From Numida meleagris (taxonomy: Eukaryota > Chordata > Aves > Galliformes > Numididae), in the NCBI RefSeq assembly GCF_002078875.1, contig NC_034424.1, positions 8,225,586 through 8,289,585 of the forward strand: a stretch of DNA of 64,000 nt. The letters run 5' to 3'. The notes beneath the pieces were generated by a model. It saw only the letters and a list, made by a program, of their open reading frames with translations, was not told the DNA's origin and did not search any database. Positions 26,201 through 35,714 of this stretch are shown piece after piece; the stretch's first letter is position 1, and each line of letters opens with the position of its first letter. Position numbers and translations under genes: made by a program.

Positions 26201-29200
26201 GCAGAAAGGAAATTGTTCTCTCAATCATCATAGAAAAGCATGAAAGAAATAAAAATTTCATTTAGTACTTGGCATCATCTTCTAGCTGGAATTCTGTGCC
26301 CTTCAGCTGCTGCAAAAGGTTGAAGTGCTATGGACAGTTTTTTCCCTGGGTAGACAAAACTTGTTAAAAGTTGCTATCTCTTCTATCCTTTTTCATTAAA
26401 GGCAGGAGTGCCAACTCTGATGAGAGGAAGGCAGCCCTGAAAACAGCTACGGATTTCATTGATAAGATGGGTTATCCGAAACATACCCAGGTAAGGATGT
26501 GCAGCCCACCCAGACACCACTGTGAATAGTTTTCTACCACATAGGCCAGAGTCCAGAGCACAGCTCATGTAAAGTGTCAGTGTCACTCTTTCAAGTAGCT
26601 CCTGTTTCGATGGATGTGCTCTTCAGCAGAGCGATACTGCAGTATATCTCCAAGGCTAACGCTGTCCTTAGAATGTCATTTACTGCTGTAGAACTAGCAA
26701 GTAACATTTATTCCTCTCAGATACATTTGTATTTTTATCTTTTACCTTTTCCATCACCTCTCAAAAAGGTGAAAAAAAGAAGATGTGGGTAAATTTACCT
26801 TTCTTGAAGTGATGATTCTATAAGTTTAATGTCCCTTCAGCTTCCCTCAAAACCCAACTTAGACTGAGTATACATCTCCTAGAATATTCTGAAACCCATA
26901 TTGTTGGTTGTGGTAGTATGGACCATCCAGGCACAGTTACACAAAGGCTTAAAGATTGATTAACACTAGCTTGGAAGAAGTTGGGGACAATTCTTTCAAA
27001 CTAGTGGTTGCAAGCAGCAGGTAACAGATGGTTTGTGGTGTGTCTTTAGTTTTGGTAAAGATGTGTTTGATATCAAATAACTGGAGGTTTGATTGATTGC
27101 TGTATCTCAGGCATCAGTGAGACCTGACCTGGCTCTTAGTACTGCTTCATGACACCAAGCCCTTCACTGCTGTAGTCTCAGGAGAGTTATACAAGGCAAT
27201 TCTGCCAGCCTGAAACCAGGGCTCCTATGAAGCAAGCAGTAAGCAGTAGCCAGAGCTGGAGCTGTGTGGGATGTGGGGTCAGGCTTCTCCTGATGGGCTG
27301 GCTTTTTCATTTCAGGTCCAAGTCCTCCCTGAGAGTGGTGAAACACCTTTGTTTAAACAATTCTTCAAGAACTGGAGGGACAAGGACCAGACAGAAGGAC
27401 TGGGAGAGGCTTACATTTCTGGTCACGTTGCCAAAATTGAGAAAGTACCTTTTGATGCTGCCACTCTGCACACTTCCAGGGCCATGGCTGCCCAGCATGG
27501 CATGGAGGACGATGGCTCTGGCAAGAAACAGGTAAGCCATGTCAGAATCCTTTTGAAAGGTTTCCAGAATTGTCTTTACTATTTGATGCATTGCTGCAAG
27601 AACAGGTGGAGCTTGAGACTCATCAACACTGCACTTTCCTAAATGCTGGGTTAATCTTTAACATTTAAGATACCAGGAAGGTCTTGAGAGCCCTACAGCC
27701 ATGTGGTGTAGATGAGCTGTCATTTCCGCTTCAAGATTGCCCTGGGGGCAATGCTTCACCCAGCAGCATTGGCCAGACTTCTTTCTCATTCCTCATCCCT
27801 GTTATTCCAGCTCTTGCCATCATGCATGTGTTGAGTGATTGTCTCGGAACACCTATCTGGCACATCTGGATGTATGTGTTTGTGCACAGAAGCAGTGGTC
27901 AAGGTGGGCTTGAAAGAGCTGATCTGTGGGTCCTAGCCAACCTTATACTTTTCAAAAATCCCCAGTGAACTAAAAGCTCTGTTCTTCTTCATCCAACTGA
28001 GAGAAATCAAAATGATCATGTCATGTACAAAATGGGCACCAGTGCTGGCAGTGCTCATAGTCTAACTGACATTTCTCCTGTGTTTCTCACCATTCGGAAG
28101 GCCTGATCGAGATTTGGTAGTTCACAGTAGGATAAACTAAATGTTCCTTGCTTCCAGGCCTGGCTGCAGGCTGTGGAAATCTGTGGTGGAAGGGAATGAC
28201 AGATTTTTAGTGGCTTTCCCCAGCAGGTGGGGCTGCAGGACTGTGAGTTTTGGGAGGCTGGATGAAGGAAATGGAACACAGGCTCTGCTGAGGAGCTTCT
28301 GCTTATTCTTATTTCACTCAGAAAATTTCTGGTCCTCTCCCTTTGTGCTCTTTTCTAGATTTGGAGAATAGAAGGCTCAGAGAAAGTGCCAGTGAATCCT
28401 TCGACATACGGCCAGTTCTATGGAGGGGATAGCTATATTATCTTGTACGACTACCAGCATGCTGGAAAGCAGGGGCAGATCATTTACACTTGGTAAGAAA
28501 GATTGGGCCTTTGTGGAGCTGTGAGTCTACTTCTTTGAGAACGAGTCACTGCTGGTTCCCACTTATGGAGGATCCTCAGGGAATGAGATTTCACCTAGGA
28601 TAGTGTTCCCTTCCAAAACATTACCAGAGGTTGGGAAAATTTTGAAGTGTGAATGGAAGGAATTACTGTGCTAGCATCTTTTTTGTTTGTTTGTTTGTTC
28701 ATTTTCCTAGTAGTCGTTAATCCCTCCTTTGTATCAAGCTCTAGGCTTTTTGCAGTTTCTACATCTGAGACCACTGTAACTAACTTTTCTTCCCTGGACA
28801 TCTTTATTGGTGGATTGGGACTGTTACAGTTCCCAGGCCATGCCTTTAAAGAGGAGTTTTTTAACAGTCTCACAGTGGTGATGTTCTCACTTCTCAGCAA
28901 GCAGAGAGGGTCCAGGCAAGCAATGTAACTAAAACCAAAAACGGAGCAGTCTGTGTAAGTGCTGCATGTATAGGTCATGCTAGCAGTGCGAACAGGCATG
29001 TTTTTAAGCTGGCTGCTGGAAGGATCTTTGGAGATAGGCATGGAGATACTAAAGCATCTCTGCTTTCTATCTAGAAAACGTTTCTATCTCCCTCTGTAAT
29101 CAATCAGTCTTACAATCTAAGACAGTGAACTTCTTCATGAGACTGTGGATGCCCCATCTCTGGAGGCATTGAGGGCAAGGCTGGATGTGGCTCTGAGCAG

Positions 29201-32200
29201 CCTGCCCAGACCCTGCCCATGGCAGGGGGTTTGAAACTAGATGATCTTTGAGGTCTTTTCAACCCAGGCCATTCTATGATTCTAAGTGCTACCAAGGTTT
29301 GGTAGCATAGAATTTTTTCTTACATCTTGTTGTCTGTAAGGTGAATGTGTTGGGGAAAAGGCTAGAAATAAAACTCCAATTTTCCTTGTCTTTCAGGCAG
29401 GGTGCTCATTCCACTCAAGATGAAATTGCGACTTCAGCCTTCCTCACAGTACAGCTGGATGAGGAGCTGGGAGGCAGCCCTGTGCAGGTGAAAAGAACAA
29501 CGAACAAAACAAAAACCACAAAAACCCACAGAGAATAAAGAGAATATAATTGGTTTTCTCATACCTTGCAATTGGCAGTAAGCCTTCTGCTTTCTAGTAT
29601 TAATAATTCTCAGAAATTAATGATCTGCATTTCATATGAATTAATGCAACATGTTGCCAGCCAACAGAACTTGCTAGGAGAAGCAGAAAACACCCTGGAT
29701 AAATGTAATTACATTTTTTTGCAAAGGCAGCTGGGTCGGTGAAGATTGCAAACTCCATAAGTTCTGTAAGAGGATTCCAGCCAGAAATACGATGGCAAAA
29801 TCCATTTCTACTATACTTTATGCTTCTTTTCATCAGGGCCTTGAAACTGACAGCAGGTTATCTTTTTCTCTAGAAACGAGTAGTGCAAGGAAAAGAGCCA
29901 CCTCATCTGATGAGCATGTTTGGTGGAAAGCCCTTGATTGTTTACAAGGGTGGAACCTCTAGGGAAGGAGGGCAGACCACACCAGCTCAAACACGGCTGT
30001 TCCAGGTCCGGTCCAGCACCTCAGGAGCTACCAGAGCTGTAGAGGTATGTGGAAAGAGAGCCAACTTCTGTGCTGTATGCATGGCTGCGATGGGGACACA
30101 GTCTCTTTGAGAAGATCAGTGGCCAGACTGAGCTTTCTGGTGTAAACTGTAACAAACTTCTGAACCTTTATAAGCTGTTAAAAGATGTCTCTTTTCCTGT
30201 GAATAAGCGATGATAATCACTATATTCTTTTGAGTTTATAAATATCACCTCAAACAGGTTGGAGCTGTTCTCTCTTAAGTCCACAACAGATGTTACACCC
30301 TGCACAAAACAATGATTTTCAAATACTGTTTGGTGCTGGATGTTGTGACTTGTTCTAAGCTTGTGTAACCACACTGCTACCAGTGAAAAACTGCAAGTGC
30401 TAAAGACTCTCAATAAAAATAGGGCCTGTGCCAGGATGCAGGCTAAGAGCCCTACTTATCTGAAAGAAAATGCACACATACAAATAAACTTTATGTTAAT
30501 GATTCATCAGCCTCAGCAGCAGGGATGGTGCCCTGTGATAGTCTCCCCAGCAAGTTCTTGCATCTCCTGACAGAACCATAAACACTGGCAAAATGACAGC
30601 CCCAAGCATTTGAGCAGAAAATTGGATGTATCTGTAGATTGTATAAAGAAACACACATTCTCGTGTGACTAAGCCCAACTCATTACCCAGATATGGGCAA
30701 ATATACAACATATATTGGAACCCTACATGCTTGCATGGAATATCTTGTTTGAAGTTTGTTTAAGGATAGATATTAATTTTTATTTTCAAATTATGGGCTC
30801 TGCGTAGAGGATGATTACACCTCACACGTGCAACATTCTTTCTTTTCAGCTGGATCCTGCTGCCAGTCAGCTGAACTCCAATGATGCTTTTGTCCTGAAA
30901 ACTCCCTCTGCTGCTTACCTCTGGGTTGGCCGAGGCTCCAACAACGCTGAGCTTTCAGGGGCACAGGAGTTGCTGAAGGTTCTGGGAGCTCGCCCAGTAC
31001 AGGTTTCCGAGGGTAGAGAGCCAGGTGAGGGATGCACACGAAGTCTGAGGTCATTTCTGTGTAGCTGCACTTTCTCAATAATTATTTCATGGATATTTTC
31101 TTTTAGTCTCCCGGAACAAGGAAATGTGAACGTGACACAGGGTGGCTTCTCTGATCTAGAATCTTACTTAGATTCTATTAGATTCCGATCTAGATTCTTG
31201 ACTTAGGGAGGAGAATGCTTCAAGTCCTACCCAAGCCATACTGCTACTGTGTTTTCCAGGAATAGTTGAAGCAACAACAGTCTGTCTTTTCCAGATAACT
31301 TCTGGGCGGCTTTGGGTGGAAAAGCTCCCTACCGCACCTCTCCTCGGCTGAAGGACAAGAAGATGGATGCTCACCCCCCTCGTCTTTTTGCGTGCTCCAA
31401 CAAGAGTGGACGCTTCACTGTGAGTATCTGGGGAGACATTCAATTCATTCAACATTCATCTGACAAAGCTGAGAGAAACTTGGTCAGAGTCTGCTCTGAG
31501 TCAGCTGATGGGCTGTTGTACCCAATTTTCCTTTGTAGTGTTGCCTCCAGAAAGGAAAGCATTAGCACTGTTTATTTTTTCTGCAGAGACAGCAGCTATC
31601 TCTATAGCATCTTTCTGAACTGTTAGGCTGGTCCTCCCCTGGTTAACAACCAGCATTCCAGCTCCTAAGATCTTAACTCATGAATCTTGTAAGCAACAAG
31701 AGGCAGCATTTGAAGTCTTGTGCATGAATGAAAGACTGTTTTTCTAGATAGATAGAGACTGATTTTGTATTCTGTTGCCTAAGAATGCTTCTGTGATGCA
31801 GCCTGAGTTGTGTGGTCAAATACTATGCCAGTGACATGCGTCTCATTGACAAGAGGTGAAACTATAGCCCTGGTAAACTGCATTTCTTGCAAAGGTAAAG
31901 TGATGCTTCCAGAATGTCCTCATCTTTTGACCTTATGTTTTTCAGATTGAAGAAGTCCCTGGAGATCTGACTCAGGATGACCTTGCTACAGATGATGTTA
32001 TGATCCTCGACACATGGGATCAGGTATGTCATGTTCAACTGCAAAGGAGAGAAGCAAAGAATATACACAGTGTGGCTCTAGATTTAGAGATCCAAATTAC
32101 AATCACTAGCAGAATTATTAAATTGTAGAGTCCTTTCACCTTGAAGCCTGAGAACAAATCACCTCACCAGTGACACTGAAGAGAACTTACACACAGAACG

Positions 32201-33413
32201 TGAGAAAAGAGTTGGTGTCTTGCCATTTTGTTCGTTAGCTTATGGGCTGAAGAAGGCAAGCTGTTGTGTACTGAATATACTCCCCCAGGCTGTAAACTTC
32301 TTGAGGGCAGTATCCTTGTCCTGGCTGGAGATGACCGAACTGTTGTTAGCATTCAGCGGTTTAAAACATAGATGCATTTTCTGTTACTGCAGAGGGCTCG
32401 TGTTAATTGCTGTGCATGTCTCAGCCAAAAGCGAACTTAGAGATAAATTTTGTGTCTGTTTATGTAAAGATGTTCAAACATCAGTTAGTTTTTCCTGGTG
32501 TTAAGCCAGTGTACGGCTTGTTCACGTAACTGGAATTTACAGCAGATAAACTGCAGTCAAAAAGCTTCCTCTCAGCTACCAGTAACTTTCTTCAGGTTGG
32601 TCAGTGATCCGGGCACACCAGGAGGAATATGTTCCTGTTCAGTGTTATCCTCTGTTCACTGAGCCCCTATCTTCTCTTTCATAGGGGTGTTGGCCGTTGC
32701 TGAAACAATTCATGTGATTTATTTTTTTTAATCTACAGGTCTTTGTATGGATTGGAAAAGATGCCCAGGAGGAAGAAAAGACTGAGGCTTTGAAATCTGG
32801 TAACGTCATGACATTTTTCCTTCTGAGATAAATGTTTTTTATTTTCCCACCATCTGATTTTAAGTCAGACGATTTGATAGACCGAGAAATATATCCTAAT
32901 CATAACATTCAATGTTGTGACCAAAATGATCATGTAGATTGAGAAAGGCGGATCCCAAAGATCAGCATAAAGAGTTATGGTATTTAGACACACTGCTCAA
33001 ACCCTAACATTGAAAAAGTATCCCAGTGTGGGTGAGCACAGACTGCCATTATACTGGAGGATTTAATAATCCTAATGTCTGTTTTCTACCTAAAAATGCC
33101 AGTCTTCTAACAGGTGTAGATAAAACCGTGGCGCAAAAGCTTATTTGTTTTAATGAAAAATCTGAAACTGTATCTCTAGCATCCATCTGCTGCTCCCTAA
33201 GGTTTGTACTACATGAGGTTTTCTTCTCCTTGTGCCTTTACAGCGAAGCGGTACATTGAAACCGATCCAGCCAGCCGCGATAAGAGAACTCCAGTCACAC
33301 TCGTTAAGCAAGGGCTTGAGCCTCCAACCTTCTCCGGCTGGTTCCTGGGCTGGGATGATGACTACTGGTCTGTCGATCCCCTGCAGAGAGCAATGGCAGA
33401 TGTGGATGTCTAA
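20153..33413 (+). CDS. GSN: Gelsolin, complete spliced gene
   Basis: Gelsolin is a Ca2+- and PIP2-regulated actin protein that severs filaments, caps barbed ends and nucleates assembly. A secreted isoform scavenges actin in plasma. The seventeen exons listed below join with no frame break: 730 residues from Met at 21615 (cytoplasmic, close to the usual 731) or 778 from Met at 20153. The six gelsolin-homology segments lie roughly at residues 20-125, 140-240, 260-345, 400-500, 520-625 and 630-728 (cytoplasmic numbering). Segment-type motifs recur, such as [15 protein letters not shown] in G1 and [14 protein letters not shown] in G4, with GDSY and the FVWxG/LWVG type. Cys163 and Cys176 keep the 13-residue spacing of the G2 disulfide of plasma gelsolin. 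The furin-type motif RTVR is at residues 144-147. The caspase-3 site reads DQTE instead of DQTD. Exon junctions were set by GT/AG sites and by the known family sequence. Confidence 0.97.
21606..21807 (+). CDS. GSN: GSN exon 2 (cytoplasmic start Met, G1)
   Basis: The acceptor CCCCTAG at 21601-21605 precedes PVS and then MVEHAEF. The ATG at 21615 has A at -3 and G at +4, a strong context, and is the translation start of the cytoplasmic isoform. The exon encodes residues 1-64 plus one base, covering the start of G1, including [15 protein letters not shown] and [12 protein letters not shown]. The donor is TTAG|GTAAGT (phase 1). Mammals have MVVEH at the start; here one Val is missing, which accounts for 730 rather than 731 residues. 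Confidence 0.96.
22787..22941 (+). CDS. GSN: GSN exon 3 (G1 end)
   Basis: Encodes residues 65-116, from [20 protein letters not shown] through KSGIKYK. It completes G1 and carries the first half of the PIP2/actin-side motif known in mammals as KSGLKYKKGG. Acceptor is TTCTTAG, donor AAG|GTAGGT, phase 0. Confidence 0.96.
23899..23935 (+). repeat. (TTC)n / poly(T) pyrimidine microsatellite
   Basis: Seven or so TTC-type units run into about fourteen T and then CTCC, just upstream of GSN exon 4. Its length is likely to vary between individuals. It may strengthen the polypyrimidine signal for the acceptor, although a separate T-rich tract lies closer to the AG. Confidence 0.85.
23988..24149 (+). 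CDS. GSN: GSN exon 4 (G1-G2 linker and G2)
   Basis: Encodes residues 117-170, [16 protein letters not shown] through FILDLGS. It includes the basic phosphoinositide-binding stretch RLLQVKGRR, the furin-type RTVR followed by ATEVP, and the GDCFILD motif whose first Asp corresponds to the residue mutated in human Finnish-type amyloidosis (D187); here it is the normal Asp. Acceptor GTCTTAG sits 50 nt downstream of a pyrimidine microsatellite. Donor is AGT|GTAAGT, phase 0. Confidence 0.96.
24391..24540 (+). CDS. GSN: GSN exon 5 (G2), weak donor
   Basis: Encodes residues 171-220, [18 protein letters not shown] through [11 protein letters not shown], in G2, and carries the second Cys of the G2 disulfide (Cys176). 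Acceptor is TCTCCCCAG. The frame and the family sequence (EMLQ joined to VLGPKP) place the donor at CAG|GTTGCT, which has only the GT and the exonic CAG in its favour. A better donor, GTATGT, lies 44 nt downstream but would break the frame. Confidence 0.92.
24843..24932 (+). CDS. GSN: GSN exon 6 (G2-G3 linker)
   Basis: Encodes residues 221-250, [11 protein letters not shown] through NRKLAKLYK, the flexible link from G2 to G3. Acceptor follows a CT-rich tract (TCTCTCTCTCAG). Donor is AAG|GTAACA, phase 0. Confidence 0.95.
25812..25944 (+). CDS. GSN: GSN exon 7 (G3)
   Basis: Encodes residues 251-294 plus one base, [19 protein letters not shown] through DGKIFVWKG, the first part of G3. Acceptor is ACCATAG, donor AAAG|GTACCA, phase 1. 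Confidence 0.95.
26402..26490 (+). CDS. GSN: GSN exon 8 (G3)
   Basis: Encodes residues 295-324, [16 protein letters not shown] through GYPKHTQ, the long helix of G3. Acceptor is CATTAAAG, a poor pyrimidine tract next to the AG, with TTTTTCATT a little upstream. Donor is CAG|GTAAGG, phase 0. Confidence 0.95.
27316..27531 (+). CDS. GSN: GSN exon 9 (end of G3, G3-G4 linker)
   Basis: Encodes residues 325-396, [20 protein letters not shown] through [10 protein letters not shown]. It spans the linker between the two halves of gelsolin, where mammalian caspase-3 cuts after DQTD. Here codons 348-352 read D-Q-T-E-G, so the P1 Asp is Glu351. Acceptor is TTTCAG, donor CAG|GTAAGC, phase 0. Confidence 0.96.
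28359..28492 (+). CDS. GSN: GSN exon 10 (G4)
   Basis: Encodes residues 397-440 plus two bases, [20 protein letters not shown] through GQIIYTW, opening G4. Acceptor is TTTTCTAG, donor TTG|GTAAGA, phase 2. Confidence 0.96.
29140..29284 (+). repeat. CR1 LINE 3' fragment
   Basis: The block runs from TGTGGATGCCCCATCTC through GGAGGCATTGAGGGCAAGG, GGATGTGGCTCTGAGCAG, CAGGGGGTTTGAAACTAGAT and GATCTTTGAGGTC to the tail ATTCTATGATTCTA. This is the standard 3' end of avian CR1 elements, including the octamer-type tail without poly(A). It is 5'-truncated, as most CR1 copies are, and sits in GSN intron 10 in the sense orientation. Confidence 0.92.
29397..29487 (+). CDS. GSN: GSN exon 11 (G4)
   Basis: Encodes residues 441-471, [16 protein letters not shown] through EELGGSPVQ, within G4. 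Acceptor is CTTTCAG, donor CAG|GTGAAA, phase 0. Confidence 0.95.
29874..30044 (+). CDS. GSN: GSN exon 12 (end of G4, linker to G5)
   Basis: Encodes residues 472-528, [18 protein letters not shown] through SGATRAVE, including the [14 protein letters not shown] stretch typical of gelsolin. Acceptor is TTCTCTAG, donor GAG|GTATGT, phase 0. Confidence 0.96.
30850..31024 (+). CDS. GSN: GSN exon 13 (G5)
   Basis: Encodes residues 529-586 plus one base, [18 protein letters not shown] through QVSEGREP, with the YLWVGRGS strand of G5. Acceptor is TTTTCAG, donor CCAG|GTGAGG, phase 1. Confidence 0.96.
31153..31206. repeat. AGATTC-type short repeat cluster
   Basis: Within GSN intron 13, AGAATCT, AGATTCT, AGATTCC and AGATTCT recur within about 50 nt. 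The first two form a 7-bp inverted repeat with a 5-nt spacer, and GATCTAGA occurs twice. This looks like local duplication of a short unit. Confidence 0.6.
31295..31419 (+). CDS. GSN: GSN exon 14 (G5-G6)
   Basis: Encodes residues 587-628, [20 protein letters not shown] through NKSGRFT, the end of G5 and the linker to G6 with the conserved [12 protein letters not shown]. Acceptor is TTTTCCAG, donor ACT|GTGAGT, phase 0. Confidence 0.96.
31946..32023 (+). CDS. GSN: GSN exon 15 (G6)
   Basis: Encodes residues 629-654, [20 protein letters not shown] then LDTWDQ. The LATDDVM-LDTWDQ block in G6 is a hallmark of gelsolin and villin. Acceptor is TTTTTCAG, donor CAG|GTATGT, phase 0. Confidence 0.96.
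32739..32799 (+). CDS. GSN: GSN exon 16 (G6)
   Basis: Encodes residues 655-674 plus one base, [20 protein letters not shown], the core strand and start of the helix of G6. Acceptor is AATCTACAG, donor CTG|GTAACG, phase 1. Confidence 0.95.
33244..33413 (+). CDS. GSN: GSN exon 17 (end of G6, latch helix, stop)
   Basis: Encodes residues 675-730 and the TAA stop at 33411-33413, [20 protein letters not shown] through [20 protein letters not shown] and the terminal ADVDV. The C-terminal helix is the Ca2+-sensitive latch that holds gelsolin closed. The last five residues differ from the mammalian AELAA and are more acidic. Acceptor is TTTACAG. Confidence 0.96.
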
Positions 33414-33655
33414 GTAAAAGGTTTTTCCTCTTTTTAATAGAGCAAGTTTAGTTCCTTCTGTGCCTTCAAGAGCTGCTTCCTCCTGCTGGATGGATGCTAG
33501 CATGGCAAAGATGTTAATAGCCAATTAGCTGTGCAATAAGTACCAAAACCAATCACGACCGGTCATATTGCTCTACTCCTTGCTTTGATTATATTTAATA
33601 CAGTAAAGCTTGTTTGGAATAGGAGAAGAATAAAATGGGTGAGCTTTGCTACTAA
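33414..33655 (+). other. GSN: GSN 3' UTR
   Basis: AT-rich sequence from the stop codon to just past the first AATAAA signal, giving a short 3' UTR of about 240 nt. Longer forms using a later AATAAA near 34228 would run towards the 3' end of STOM on the other strand. Confidence 0.6.
33629..33634 (+). terminator. GSN: GSN polyadenylation signal AATAAA
   Basis: The first canonical AATAAA after the gelsolin stop, followed by G/T-rich sequence (ATGGGTGAGCTTTG). Cleavage would fall near 33650. Confidence 0.65.
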
Positions 33656-34739
33656 GATGAAAACATTAAACAGAACCTGTAGATCCCACGTTTGAACTTA
33701 CTTGAAACAAATACACACCTTAGAAAACGAAACCTTCTTTGTGCTGTTTTTTGTGAGTGTGGTAAATGTTTACAAAAAGGATTTTATGGCGGTTTGGGAT
33801 GTTTTGTTTTCCTCTCCCTAGAACTTTTATCATTTAATACTCCGGTAAATTCACTGTATTCTTCTCTTTCAGAAAGTCAAGCAATAGTAAATAGCGTTTT
33901 TTAACTCAGGATCAGAGGAGGAAGCGTTGCTGTTTTCAACAGGAATTCACAGGGGTGACCAGTACAGAGCAGCAGCAGGTACAGATTCACTCATCTTCCC
34001 CAGGGATTAATGGCAAGCTGTACACTAGCTTTGTTTCCTACTGCAAGTGTGTGCACAGAGTGATGCTAATTAGTACATCCTTGTGAACCGTGTTGACACC
34101 CTTAGTTCTGCTTATGTTAACTAAAATACTGGCCAACATCTGCAGATTGGTATATTGTTTTTATAATGCAGAGGTAATAATAGCTGTAAATACAGAACTG
34201 ACCTTTCCAGAAAGGTGATTAAAAAAAAAATAAACTTTATGCTGGCCAGTATCAGATCAGAACAAGGGCACTTTACTCACTGATCTTGGCTTTTTGTTTT
34301 CATTCTCATCTCCCAGTAATTAAGGACAGATGCCAAACTGGGTAGCAGTGGTAGCCCAAAGAACCTCCCTCTCATGCAAACCTTTAATTCTAATCCCATT
34401 TTAATCTTTAATGACATTTACTGAACAGGTACAAAATATGCACACAGTTTATCAGACTTGTACCTCGAGACTGCATGCACTGAAGAGTATGCATTTGGTA
34501 TTAAGTGTAAATCTTTGCATCACAGCTAATAGCACAAGTGCGTTCAGAAGCAGCACTGACACATGAATTATTAATTTCTTAGGTATATAAACAGTACAGA
34601 ACCTTCTGTTAAACACTCCCCACTAATTACAGTTAGGGAAGCATTTGTTGGACCTGGATAAAATGCAATGCTTCAAGCATGTTTAAAATTAGAACAAGAA
34701 AGGAAGTCTATTTACAAACAGGAATCAGGGTTATGGCTT
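33656..34739. other. Convergent intergenic region
   Basis: AT-rich DNA between the presumed 3' ends of GSN and STOM, with an A10 run followed by TAAACTTT near 34221. I see no gene or recognisable transposon. Extended 3' UTRs of either gene could overlap here and form antisense pairs. Confidence 0.5.
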
Positions 34740-34745
34740 TTTATT
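34740..34745 (-). terminator. STOM: Candidate STOM polyadenylation signal (AATAAA on minus strand)
   Basis: TTTATT on the plus strand reads AATAAA for STOM, about 775 nt after its stop. ATTAAA variants lie both nearer and farther, so the used site is uncertain. Confidence 0.5.
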
Positions 34746-35519
34746 TCTTTTAATTGTTTTTTGAGAAGATGTACAGATAAAGGCAGACCCAGTGACTTTT
34801 CAGTGCTTTAAGAGTCATAAATCTACACGGGCATAGCAACAGGAAGCATATTGTATCATTAACTACTGCAAGTCTATATCATTCCTGCGAGGCAGAACAG
34901 AGGTGGAAAGTTTCATTTCAGTAACATTGGCTAAGAACTGTTTCTCATGAATGGGGAACTGTTTTAGGAATTATGAGCCTGATTTTCAGAAGTACCCAGT
35001 ATTCTCACTCCTACATCAACTTCCATTGTTTTCCCTGTGTAAGCTAGAGAACAAATGCATGTGACAACAATCAGATGACTTCATCACATACAGATACGCT
35101 CTAAGAGAATACAGTTAGGGCTGTTCCACTTCCCTTACAGGACTACAGGCTCTTTTAATAAAAGGAATGCTTCTCTTTCCAAATGCTGGATCATCTAATC
35201 TTTGCCACAAATAGTTTTATATACTATTTGAAATTGCGAGATTACAGATTATTGGTTTCTTATCTAGTACAGCATGGATATATGCTTAAGATCATAACCT
35301 GCCTCTAATTTGGTTCGATTTTCAATTTCAAGTACTTTGATGGTCCATATTCACAATCATTACTTAGGTATCTTATCACTCACTCGGTATAAAAAACCAA
35401 AAAGGTTCCTCAGCATTTCCACTTTGCTAATGTTGCCTTAAGCTATAATACGCAGGCATTGCGGTGCTGCAGACATTTACTGGTTGCAAGAGAAAAAAAA
35501 TTTCCTCCTCCCACTGCAG

Positions 35520-35714
35520 CTAGCGTTTTGCACCTAAGATGCCCTGCAGCATGTCTATGGGCAGCGGAAAGATGATGGTGGAGTTCTTTTCTGCAGCAAT
35601 GGTGTTCAAGGTCTGCAAGTAACGAAGCTGAAGAGCAGCAGGGGACTCAGTGATAACCATGGATGCCTCTTTCAGGGCCCTGGAAGCATTCATTTCACCC
35701 TCAGCTGCAATTAC
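35520..35714 (-). CDS. STOM: STOM exon 7 (C-terminus and stop)
   Basis: Encodes residues 218-281, [20 protein letters not shown] through [16 protein letters not shown], then TAG at 35522-35520. This is the end of the SPFH helix plus the C-terminal segment known to be needed for oligomerisation and raft association. Mammalian proteins continue a few residues after GAK, whereas here one Arg precedes the stop. Acceptor is TTTTCCAG. Confidence 0.96.
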   Translation of the reverse strand, partial: VIAAEGEMNASRALKEASMVITESPAALQLRYLQTLNTIAAEKNSTIIFPLPIDMLQGILGAKR

